Origin: Actinobacteria bacterium UBA3120 | Lineage (GTDB): Bacteria; Actinomycetota; Actinomycetes; S36-B12 | Direction: 5' to 3' | Assembly (NCBI GenBank): GCA_002365735.1 | Contig: DEZY01000016.1 | Span: forward strand, 1 to 5,328 | Length of the DNA stretch: 5,328 bases | In this document: positions 1-5,292 of the stretch, piece after piece | Layout: each line of letters opens with the position of its first letter | Position numbering within the stretch: the stretch's first letter is position 1 | Notes under the pieces: model-generated | What the model was told of the DNA's origin: nothing | Seen by the model: only the letters and a program-made list of their open reading frames with translations | Database searches by the model: none | Position numbers and translations under genes: made by a program

Positions 1-686
1 CCGTAAGTGTCGCCAAGCGCGTGATCGGGGTCGTAGTGGCTGCGGCTCTGGTACTTGCTACCGCTCTTGTAGGGATCCAACTTCTCAACAGTTCCCCCTC
101 ATCAATTTCGCAACTGGATTCAAGTGGCAACGTCGTCGACTCTTTGGAAATCTTGACCAGCCCGGCCACCCCTTTTATTGAAGTTGATGTGGGGAACACT
201 GCCGGGGTCGTTCCGATTGCATCGGTGCGTTCATTTGACCCTCGTGGTGCCGCCCCGAACGGAGCGTTGGGAAAAGAAAAAGAAAAGGGTGCGCCTCTAG
301 CAATCGATGGAGATGCGGTCACTGCCTGGACCACTAAGGCGTATAAAACTTCCACCCTGGGTAAAAAGGGTGGGGTTGGGCTCATCTTGGACCTCGGCCA
401 AGAGGCAGATGTAACCGGTGTCTCCCTGGGTCTGGTGGGTTACGGGACCGACCTGCAGGTCCGGGTTGCCAACGAAATCCTCCCTGACCCGGATTTATGG
501 ACCAAGCTGGTCGGCATCGATGATGCTGGCCCACAAATCGATTTACGCGCCCCGCGGGCGGTAACGGGGCGTTATGTCTTGATTTGGCTCACCGGAATCC
601 CACCCAAGGAAAATACTGATCGCTTCCAAGGTGGGATCGCGAGTGCTTCGGTATTTGGATCTACCGAGTCCGAGCCCCAAAACTAG
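1..686 (+). CDS. murJ: C-terminal part of a MurJ/MviN-type membrane protein (5'-partial)
   Basis: The frame is open from the left edge (first full codon at 3), so the GTG at 21 is an internal Val and the gene begins outside the window. The visible part starts with a positively charged VAKR, then one transmembrane helix (codons about 21-86, VIGVVVAAALVLATALVG), then about 200 extracytoplasmic residues. A Ser/Thr-rich linker leads into a galactose-binding-like (discoidin/F5-8C) beta domain with the hallmarks SFDPRG, AIDGDAVTAWTT (about 300-335) and GVGLILDLG (about 373-399). In actinobacteria this arrangement forms the C-terminus of MurJ/MviN (M. tuberculosis Rv3910): flippase, cytoplasmic pseudokinase bound by FhaA after PknB phosphorylation, TM, extracellular domain. 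The flippase and pseudokinase parts are not visible, so identity rests on the tail plus position directly before sigM. The alternative is a separate kinase-like membrane protein with the same tail. It ends in TAG. Confidence 0.75.
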   Translation, partial: VSVAKRVIGVVVAAALVLATALVGIQLLNSSPSSISQLDSSGNVVDSLEILTSPATPFIEVDVGNTAGVVPIASVRSFDPRGAAPNGALGKEKEKGAPLAIDGDAVTAWTTKAYKTSTLGKKGGVGLILDLGQEADVTGVSLGLVGYGTDLQVRVANEILPDPDLWTKLVGIDDAGPQIDLRAPRAVTGRYVLIWLTGIPPKENTDRFQGGIASASVFGSTESEPQN

Positions 687-713
687 CTCCCTACAACTAG
701 CTCCCAAAACTAG
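676..713 (+). repeat. Short interleaved direct repeat around the murJ stop codon
   Basis: CCCAAAACTAG occurs at 676-686 and again at 703-713, exactly 27 bp apart. The interleaved AACTAGCTCCC occurs at 681-691 and 695-705. The first copy contains the TAG stop. Because 27 is a multiple of 3, the second copy puts another in-frame TAG at 711-713. It looks like a local slippage duplication. A role as a protein-binding site upstream of sigM is possible but unsupported. Confidence 0.6.
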
Positions 714-749
714 TGGCCGGGTACGCCTACGCCAGATCCCAACGCTCAT

Positions 750-755
750 TACACT
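750..755 (+). promoter_or_regulatory. Candidate -10 element for leaderless sigM transcription
   Basis: TACACT fits the actinobacterial -10 pattern TANNNT and ends 6 nt before the GTG at 762, the spacing expected if transcription starts on the initiation codon. There is no Shine-Dalgarno before that GTG, and an in-frame TGA at 756-758 rules out an upstream start. No convincing -35 is seen, and no ECF-type GGAAC motif lies in this gap, so direct SigM autoregulation from here is not supported. sigM may also be read through from murJ. Confidence 0.35.
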
Positions 756-761
756 TGATGC

Positions 762-1403
762 GTGCCAGTGACGGACTTACGCGAATCTAGCGATCGCGAG
801 CTGATGGCTGCGCACGTAGCCGGTGATTCACAGTCGTTCGGCGAATTGGTCTCCCGTCACCGTGATCGCCTCTGGGCAGTCGCACTTCGCACCACCAGTG
901 ACCCGGAGGAGGCATCTGATGCACTCCAAGACGCCCTCATCTCGGCATTTCGGCGAGCCGATCAGTATCGTGGGGAAGCCGCCGTCACCACCTGGCTACA
1001 CCGGATTGTTGTTAATGCCTGTCTGGATAGATTGCGGCGTAAGTCGGTGCGCCCCACTACGACCCTGCCCGACCATCACGAGAACAATGACCGCGAACTA
1101 ATCGAACCGCGTGATGCCATTGCCGAACGGGAGAACTGGATTGAAATCTCGGCTGCTCTCGCCGATTTGCCGCGGGACCAAAGAGAAGCCATTATTCTGG
1201 TGGATGTCCAGGGATACTCCGTAGATGAGGCCGCGAAGGAACTTAATTGCCCCACCGGGACCATTAAGAGCCGGTGTAGTCGCGGCCGGAGCAAACTAGC
1301 CGAGTCTTTGGGCCACTTGCGGAACCAAGATGAGGGTGAGATCGTCACACCAATAGAACCGGACCGGACATCAAATCCCACAGACGCTCGGAAGGAGGAG
1401 TAG
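762..1403 (+). CDS. sigM: ECF-family RNA polymerase sigma factor, SigM type
   Basis: This 213-residue protein directs RNA polymerase to a stress regulon and is expected to be held inactive by the membrane anti-sigma factor encoded next. Region 2 spans about residues 24-93, with the core-binding DALQDALISAFRRADQYRG and the -10-reading TTWLHRIVVNACLDRLRR. Region 4 spans about 127-186, with LADLPRDQREAIILVDVQGY and the helix-turn-helix VDEAAKELNCPTGTIKSR that reads the -35. A hydrophilic tail of about 27 residues follows. Length and domain order are normal for ECF factors, and the position between murJ and an anti-sigma/trxB/trxA block matches sigM of mycobacteria and corynebacteria. In C. glutamicum SigM controls thiol-stress genes including trxB, which suits the neighbours. 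The GTG start at 762 is the furthest upstream possible (in-frame TGA at 756) and has no Shine-Dalgarno; GTG at 768 is an alternative. Confidence 0.93.
   Translation: MPVTDLRESSDRELMAAHVAGDSQSFGELVSRHRDRLWAVALRTTSDPEEASDALQDALISAFRRADQYRGEAAVTTWLHRIVVNACLDRLRRKSVRPTTTLPDHHENNDRELIEPRDAIAERENWIEISAALADLPRDQREAIILVDVQGYSVDEAAKELNCPTGTIKSRCSRGRSKLAESLGHLRNQDEGEIVTPIEPDRTSNPTDARKEE
1321..1347 (+). promoter_or_regulatory. Candidate SigM-type ECF promoter inside sigM, driving the anti-sigma gene
   Basis: GGAAC at 1321-1325, a 17-bp spacer and CGTCA at 1343-1347 match the -35/-10 consensus published for mycobacterial SigM (GGAAC / CGTCR) and resemble B. subtilis SigM promoters ending in CGTC. Transcription would start near 1353-1356, giving a leader of about 50 nt that contains the strong Shine-Dalgarno at 1393-1398. 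It would express the anti-sigma gene, and perhaps downstream genes, but not sigM, giving negative feedback. It lies within coding sequence, so a chance match is possible. Confidence 0.5.
1393..1398 (+). promoter_or_regulatory. Perfect Shine-Dalgarno for the anti-sigma gene
   Basis: AGGAGG (AAGGAGG from 1392) lies in the last codons of sigM, 8 nt before the GTG at 1407. It fixes that start and contrasts with the absence of any Shine-Dalgarno before sigM, which would favour excess anti-sigma over sigma. Confidence 0.85.
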
Positions 1404-1406
1404 CGC

Positions 1407-2315
1407 GTGAAAAACACAGACGGGGACTCCGAATTACCGGAACTTGAATACCCTGAACTTACGGGTGAGCTGAGGGAATTTGGGGCATATTTGCACGCCG
1501 AACCGGTTGAGGCTATGCCCACACACGTCTGGGAGCAGATTGCTACCACCATTTCCCTTGAATCTGCTGACCGAGTGGTCCCTGATTCACCCGCGGCCCT
1601 TGGCTGCGATCCTGCGGTCTTAGAACTCGAGAGCTACCGTAAACGCCGGATTGGTGGTAAGTGGGTCGGTGGCCTAGTTGCGGCCAGTGTCACTCTCTTC
1701 GCCGTCGGAATTGGGGTTAACGTCCTAAATTCAGACTCGGGCGACCAAAATTCGGTTGTGGCTGACGCCCCACTCCCCGAAGATCAAGTTGCTGATTCAG
1801 GTTCACTCGGTGTTGCCTCCCCCCAAATCATTCAGGCTGGTTTCGTTCCTCCGTCGGTTGAAATCATGGAGAGTGGCAATGAATACAACTCTTCTAATCT
1901 GAGAGAAAGCATCAACCAGATCTTGCGTAAAATCGGGGTTGAGAAGCCCATGGACATGTTTATGGCCCCGGTTCAGAACCTGGAAGCCAAGAAAATGTCC
2001 AAATCAACCGGGATGACCGGGAGCTTGGAATCCCTCCGTAAATGCGTGACCGAGATCACTAATTCGGAGTCTTCCCAAGCCTTACTCGTAGATCGTGCCA
2101 CTTACCAAGGCATGGACGCCGGGGTAATTGTGATTCCCATGGCCATGTTCACCGGAATGGATGCAGCTACAACAAATGATGAGCGCGTACAGCTAGCTCT
2201 CGACCTTGAGTCTTTGGGAACTGACCTTGGCGCACTCGATATTTGGGTTGTCGGTCCCGACTGTGGAAATCTCGCACTCGATGTGTACTCCCATGTGACC
2301 CACTCACTCAAGTAG
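1407..2315 (+). CDS. rsmA: Membrane anti-sigma factor for SigM (Rv3912/RsmA type)
   Basis: This 302-residue protein has an acidic cytoplasmic N-terminus (about 1-85, with LTGELREFGAYLHAEP and MPTHVWEQIATTI) that should bind SigM. One transmembrane helix follows at about 86-107 (WVGGLVAASVTLFAVGIGVN) after KRRIGGK, giving N-in topology. The extracytoplasmic part runs from about 108 to 302: an acidic linker, then a folded domain containing LRKCVTEI (C213), ALLVDRATYQGMDAGVIVIP and IWVVGPDCGNLAL (C286). The pattern of a conserved Cys, LLVD.A.Y.G and VVGPDC resembles the product downstream of sigM in mycobacteria. The HxxxCxxC zinc motif of ZAS anti-sigma factors is absent. C213 and C286 could form an extracytoplasmic disulfide, but a sensing role is inference. 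The start is GTG, 3 bp after the sigM stop and in the same frame, with a perfect Shine-Dalgarno. The stop is doubled (TAG ATC TAG). Assignment relies on topology and context. Confidence 0.82.
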   Translation: MKNTDGDSELPELEYPELTGELREFGAYLHAEPVEAMPTHVWEQIATTISLESADRVVPDSPAALGCDPAVLELESYRKRRIGGKWVGGLVAASVTLFAVGIGVNVLNSDSGDQNSVVADAPLPEDQVADSGSLGVASPQIIQAGFVPPSVEIMESGNEYNSSNLRESINQILRKIGVEKPMDMFMAPVQNLEAKKMSKSTGMTGSLESLRKCVTEITNSESSQALLVDRATYQGMDAGVIVIPMAMFTGMDAATTNDERVQLALDLESLGTDLGALDIWVVGPDCGNLALDVYSHVTHSLK

Positions 2316-2336
2316 ATCTAGTTGACTCCGAAGGCG

Positions 2337-2342
2337 TAGACT
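2337..2342 (+). promoter_or_regulatory. Weak candidate -10 element upstream of trxB
   Basis: In the 78-bp gap after the anti-sigma gene, TAGACT fits TANNNT and would give a start near 2349 and a leader of about 45 nt. TTGACT at 2322-2327 resembles a -35 but sits only 9 bp away, so the two cannot act as a pair. No GGAAT-N18-GTT thiol-stress (SigR/SigH) promoter and no GGAAC/CGTC pair was found here, so trxB may instead depend on read-through from the sigM operon. Confidence 0.2.
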
Positions 2343-2393
2343 CTTGTTTCACATCCGTTCCTTGGCACCACCAAATGAAAGTAGTGGTCTTTC

Positions 2394-3323
2394 GTGAGTG
2401 AAGTTCGCAATGTAATCATTATCGGATCTGGCCCGGCCGGCTACACCGCAGCAATTTACGCGGCGCGCGCCCAAATAAATCCGCTACTTTTTGAAGGTTC
2501 GGTTACCGCTGGTGGTGCGCTTATGAACACTACCGAAGTTGAGAATTTCCCTGGATTTGAAAACGGAATCATGGGCCCCCAGCTCATGGAAGATATGCGA
2601 GCGCAAGCGGTGCGGTTTGGGGCTGAAATAATTACAGACGATGTAACCCAGATTGACGTTGATGGTGACATCAAATCTGTCACCGACGGTGCCGGTAACG
2701 TCCACCAGGCCCACACCTTGATCCTGTCCATGGGTTCGGGTTACCGTGAACTGGGCTTGCCAGATGAAAAACGCCTGAGTGGTCATGGAGTTTCTTGGTG
2801 CGCAACTTGCGACGGTTTCTTCTTCCGTGAACAAGATATTGCGGTTGTCGGTGGTGGTGACTCGGCACTAGAAGAAGCGATATTTTTGACCAGATTTGCT
2901 AAGTCGGTAACACTGGTTCACCGTCGTGGAGAATTGCGTGGTAGTAAAATCATGCAGGAACGAGCCCTGGCCAACGAGAAAATTCACGTTGCCTGGAACA
3001 GTGAAGTGGCGGCTATTCACGGTGAGGCAAAACTTTCTGGGATCACACTTCGCGACACTGAAAATGGCACCGAGCGTGAACTCCCCGTCACTGGTTTGTT
3101 TATCGCAATTGGTCACGACCCACGCTCAGAGCTGCTGCCCGGCAAGGTCGATCTTGACCCTGAGGGCTATGTTCTCGTTGAGTCCGGATCCACCCGCACA
3201 TCTGCCCCGGGCGTGTTCGCTTGTGGCGACTTGGTCGACCACACGTACCGACAGGCGATCACGGCGGCTGGAACCGGCTGTGCCTCCGCCCTCGACGCTG
3301 AGCGCTATCTCGCCCACCAGTAG
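2394..3323 (+). CDS. trxB: Thioredoxin reductase (NADPH, FAD-dependent)
   Basis: This cytoplasmic flavoenzyme passes electrons from NADPH through FAD and a redox disulfide to thioredoxin, whose gene follows. At 309 residues it has the normal length for low-molecular-weight bacterial TrxB. Visible motifs in order are the FAD Rossmann loop GSGPAG (11-16), [15 protein letters not shown] (40-54), the redox centre SWCATCDG with C136 and C139, the NADPH-domain loop [10 protein letters not shown] (153-162), the HRRG motif (176-179) that contacts the NADPH 2'-phosphate, and the C-terminal FAD motif [20 protein letters not shown] (273-292). No expected residue is missing. The GTG at 2394 is chosen because [11 protein letters not shown] gives the standard N-terminus; a weak GAAAG lies 12 nt upstream. 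It is followed by trxA after 52 bp. Confidence 0.97.
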   Translation: MSEVRNVIIIGSGPAGYTAAIYAARAQINPLLFEGSVTAGGALMNTTEVENFPGFENGIMGPQLMEDMRAQAVRFGAEIITDDVTQIDVDGDIKSVTDGAGNVHQAHTLILSMGSGYRELGLPDEKRLSGHGVSWCATCDGFFFREQDIAVVGGGDSALEEAIFLTRFAKSVTLVHRRGELRGSKIMQERALANEKIHVAWNSEVAAIHGEAKLSGITLRDTENGTERELPVTGLFIAIGHDPRSELLPGKVDLDPEGYVLVESGSTRTSAPGVFACGDLVDHTYRQAITAAGTGCASALDAERYLAHQ

Positions 3324-3345
3324 CAGTCACCGTAAGCCTTTTCGC

Positions 3346-3370
3346 TAAGTTAGACCCCAATCAAAGGAGA
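3346..3370 (+). promoter_or_regulatory. trxA Shine-Dalgarno, with possible -10 element
   Basis: AGGAGA at 3365-3370, 5 nt before the ATG, is a good ribosome binding site and confirms the trxA start. TAAGTT at 3346-3351 fits the TANNNT -10 pattern and could start a short-leader transcript near 3358, but no matching -35 is visible. The Shine-Dalgarno is secure; the promoter is speculative. Confidence 0.5.
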
Positions 3371-3375
3371 ATCGC

Positions 3376-3696
3376 ATGGGAGCAACCAAGATCGTCACCG
3401 ACGCAAACTTCGCAGACGAAGTGCTCATGAGTGAAAAGCCAGTACTTGTTGATTTCTGGGCCGAGTGGTGCGGGCCATGTAAAATGGTGGCCCCGATCCT
3501 TGAGGAAATAGCGGCAAATAATGACGGACTCGTAATCGCTAAAATGAATGTTGATGAAAATCCGTCAACCCCAGCCTCCTATGGCATCACTTCGATCCCG
3601 ACCATGAACGTGTACCAGGGCGGGGAAATTGTGAAGACGATCATTGGCGCCAAGCCAAAGGCTGCTTTACTCGCTGACCTCGCCCCGTACTTGTAG
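3376..3696 (+). CDS. trxA: Thioredoxin
   Basis: This 106-residue cytoplasmic disulfide reductase donates electrons to ribonucleotide reductase, peroxiredoxins, methionine sulfoxide reductases and similar targets, and is recycled by the adjacent TrxB. It covers the whole thioredoxin fold: VLVDFWAEWCGPCKMVAPIL with the active-site WCGPC at 31-35 (C32, C35), buried D26, the cis-proline loop SIPT (73-76) and the closing GGEIVKTIIGAKPKA. No signal peptide is present. Strand, order and spacing point to co-transcription with trxB. The TAG stop lies one codon (GCA) before the cwlM ATG in the same frame. It corresponds to trxC (Rv3914) of M. tuberculosis. Confidence 0.97.
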   Translation: MGATKIVTDANFADEVLMSEKPVLVDFWAEWCGPCKMVAPILEEIAANNDGLVIAKMNVDENPSTPASYGITSIPTMNVYQGGEIVKTIIGAKPKAALLADLAPYL

Positions 3697-3699
3697 GCA

Positions 3700-4749
3700 A
3701 TGCTCCGCCTTGGGTCAACCGGGGCGGCCGTAGCGGAGGTCTGCGCACGGCTCGCGCACCTGGGTCTACTTGACGACAACAGTGGCACAGCTGTTGCAAC
3801 GAATATTTATGATGAACATGTTGTTGATGCTGTGCGTGCATTTCAGCAAGAGCGTGGGATTACTGTTGACGGTCTTGTTGGACCGGAGACTTTCCGCCGG
3901 CTCGATGAAGCGCGCTGGCAACTAGGTGACCGGGTTCTTTCATTTACCGCCGGCCACTTAATGGTGGGTGATGACGTGACCGAGCTACAACGACGCCTCA
4001 ACCAACTTGGTTTTAATGCAGGAAGGCCAGACGGAATTTTTGGTCCTGCAGTGGACCTTGCCTTACGTGAATTCCAACGTGGTGTGGGGGTTAGTGCCGA
4101 CGGTACTTGCGCCCTTGACACCCTGCGCGCATTTGAGCGGCTCTCCCGATCAATTGTCGGCGGTGACGCCGGCGCATTGCGAGAGCATGCATCTCTTGCT
4201 TCGTTAAGAACTGGTATCGCTGACAAAGTTATTGTGATTGATCCCGGTGAAAGTGTCCACCCTGAATTGACCTACGCGATTTGTGTGCGCATTGAGGGTC
4301 GGCTCGCGGCACTGGGTACCCAAGTGCTTCTTACCCGTCCAGAGTCACCTGTGGAGCGAAAAACCCAGTCAATGCACGCTGAGTTTGCTAACAATATGGA
4401 TGCCCACATTGTTATCTCGCTGCACCTAGATCACGTTGAAAGCGTAAAACCCAATGGGATTTCGGTCTACTACTTTGGTTCACCTAATGGTGGAAACCAT
4501 TCAACGGGGGGGCGAATCCTCGCGGAATTGATTAACGAGGAACTCACCAGCAGAACAGACCGGAAAGACTGCCTGATTCACCCTAGGACTTGGGATCTTC
4601 TTCGTTTTACCCAGATGCCCACCGTTCGCATTGAGCTTGGTTACATGTCTAATGTTGGAGACGCTAAGCGCCTCACCTCAGAAGCTTTCCACGACGCCGT
4701 GGCTGAAGGTGTGGTCGCGGCACTTACCAAGTTTTGCTCTCCCCGCTAG
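3700..4749 (+). CDS. cwlM: CwlM-type peptidoglycan-binding, amidase-like regulatory protein
   Basis: This 349-residue protein has no signal peptide. Two PG_binding_1 domains come first, at about 2-70 (LRLGSTGAAVAEV, AVRAFQQERGITVDGLVGPE) and about 87-148 (VTELQRRLNQLGF, RPDGIFGPAVDLALREFQRG). An Amidase_3-like domain follows at about 176-345. In active enzymes the first motif is DPGHGG; here it reads DPGE (181-184), and the loop before the next acidic ligand (probably E189 in HPELTYAI) is much shortened. H242 (ISLH) and E312 (RIELGYMSN) remain. The block HPRTWDLLRFTQMPTVRIELGY is characteristic of actinobacterial CwlM. In mycobacteria CwlM is a PknB substrate that activates MurA in the cytoplasm, not a wall hydrolase; the missing His and lack of export agree with that. 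It starts 3 bp after trxA without a clear Shine-Dalgarno, suggesting translational coupling. Residual amidase activity cannot be excluded. Confidence 0.9.
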   Translation: MLRLGSTGAAVAEVCARLAHLGLLDDNSGTAVATNIYDEHVVDAVRAFQQERGITVDGLVGPETFRRLDEARWQLGDRVLSFTAGHLMVGDDVTELQRRLNQLGFNAGRPDGIFGPAVDLALREFQRGVGVSADGTCALDTLRAFERLSRSIVGGDAGALREHASLASLRTGIADKVIVIDPGESVHPELTYAICVRIEGRLAALGTQVLLTRPESPVERKTQSMHAEFANNMDAHIVISLHLDHVESVKPNGISVYYFGSPNGGNHSTGGRILAELINEELTSRTDRKDCLIHPRTWDLLRFTQMPTVRIELGYMSNVGDAKRLTSEAFHDAVAEGVVAALTKFCSPR

Positions 4750-4825
4750 GCCAGATCAGACGCACTAAGAACCCCAACCCCACACCGATCGAAATTAACA
4801 ACACTGCTGAGAAGAATCGTTTCAC
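4724..4825 (-). CDS. Small single-pass membrane peptide, 33 residues, unknown function
   Basis: On the minus strand a GTG at 4825-4823 opens a 33-codon frame ending in TAA at 4726-4724. The peptide begins MKRFFSAVLLISIGVG, continues LGFLVRLIW and ends PSGESKTW. It has a KR start, a hydrophobic stretch of about 18-22 residues and a polar tail, a plausible single-pass N-in topology. AGGAGGT at 4837-4831, 5 nt before the start, is an excellent Shine-Dalgarno, and TATTCT at 4852-4847 is a reasonable -10. The frame fills most of the 108-bp gap after cwlM and overlaps the last 26 bp of cwlM antisense. I do not recognise a family. The good ribosome site and membrane-like composition favour a real gene; shortness and lack of comparative data keep confidence moderate. 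It is the only gene here ending in TAA. Confidence 0.5.
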   Translation of the reverse strand: MKRFFSAVLLISIGVGLGFLVRLIWPSGESKTW

Positions 4826-4830
4826 CTCGC

Positions 4831-4852
4831 ACCTCCTATCCATGAAAGAATA
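4831..4852 (-). promoter_or_regulatory. Shine-Dalgarno and candidate -10 for the minus-strand small gene
   Basis: Read on the minus strand, TATTCT (4852-4847) fits TANNNT and is followed 9 nt later by AGGAGGT (4837-4831), then by the GTG at 4825. A start near 4840 would give a leader of about 15 nt. No convincing -35 is seen upstream, inside the thioesterase gene. The complementary bases lie just ahead of the divergent thioesterase ATG at 4858, so the two starts share this short region. Confidence 0.4.
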
Positions 4853-4857
4853 CGCTC

Positions 4858-5292
4858 ATGACAAATTGGAGTGGTTACGCCCACCGGGTTCGCTTTAGCG
4901 AGGTTGACCCACAGAGCATTGTGTTCAATTCCCGCTATCTTGAGTTTTTTGACGCGGCGAGTATTGAGTTCTTCCGCTTCTTCGGGTACCCCCCAGACCT
5001 GATGCAGGCTGCTGGATTGGAACCGGTCCTGGTTGAAGTCAATCTTCGCTACCACCAATCAGCTCGACTTGATCAAATGATTCAGATCGACATCACGTGT
5101 TCACGGCTAGGGAAGTCGAGTTTTGATTTAGATTTTGAAGCTCGAATTCAAGACCCAGAAAGTGGTTTGCCAGAGACCGATCTAGTAACTTCAGCAAAAA
5201 TAACCTACGTCAACGTAGATCAAGTGACGAGGGAATCAGTGCCGATCCCGGTCGCGTTCCGTGAGTTTCTAGCTACAACAATTCCAGAATAG
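4858..5292 (+). CDS. Hotdog-fold acyl-CoA thioesterase (4HBT/YbgC-like)
   Basis: This 144-residue cytoplasmic protein is predicted to hydrolyse acyl-CoA thioesters. Near the N-terminus, RVRFSEVDPQSIVFNSRYLEFFDAAS (residues about 10-35) aligns with the YbgC/4-hydroxybenzoyl-CoA thioesterase signature (R-V-x-x-x-x-x-D-x-x-x-x-V-x-x-x-x-Y-x-x-F-x-x). D17 sits at the catalytic Asp position. The later EVNLRYHQSARLDQMIQIDI and TSAKITYVNVD follow the family's central strands. Length is typical. The ATG has only a weak GAAAG 9 nt upstream (4844-4848). Specificity cannot be read from the sequence; the convergent thiolase suggests short- or medium-chain acyl-CoA metabolism. It is separated from cwlM by 108 bp that hold a minus-strand small gene, so it is probably transcribed separately. 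Its 3' end overlaps the thiolase gene by 20 bp. Confidence 0.85.
   Translation: MTNWSGYAHRVRFSEVDPQSIVFNSRYLEFFDAASIEFFRFFGYPPDLMQAAGLEPVLVEVNLRYHQSARLDQMIQIDITCSRLGKSSFDLDFEARIQDPESGLPETDLVTSAKITYVNVDQVTRESVPIPVAFREFLATTIPE

Noticed and set aside
2345..2352. TGTTTCAC, one arm of the parS centromere site, before trxB; GTTTCAC also at 4819-4825
   Set aside because: parS needs the full palindrome. The second arm is absent in both places, so these look like chance half-matches despite the origin-like gene context.
2367..2388. Hairpin ACCAC/GTGGT before trxB with a weak GAAAG in its loop
   Set aside because: A five-base-pair stem with a 12-nt loop is too weak to be called a terminator or a translation switch.
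2316..2393. Thiol-stress promoter (SigR/SigH type, GGAAT-N18-GTT) expected before trxB
   Set aside because: Searched by eye; GTT triplets exist, but no GGAAT-like -35 sits at the right distance.
2926..3348. 140-residue plus-strand frame inside trxB, and a 158-residue minus-strand frame at 1076-1552
   Set aside because: Both overlap genes with clear motifs in another frame and have unnatural, low-complexity-like composition.
3324..3375. Rho-independent terminator between trxB and trxA
   Set aside because: No GC-rich inverted repeat followed by a T-run is present, which agrees with co-transcription.
4822..5058. 78-residue minus-strand frame opposite the thioesterase gene
   Set aside because: It has no family resemblance or Shine-Dalgarno and lies almost entirely within the well-supported thioesterase gene, so it is a shadow frame.
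684..5292. Possible recoding of TGA as a sense codon, given that no gene ends in TGA
   Set aside because: None of the conserved genes contains an in-frame TGA and Trp is encoded by TGG throughout, so there is no positive evidence for recoding in this window.
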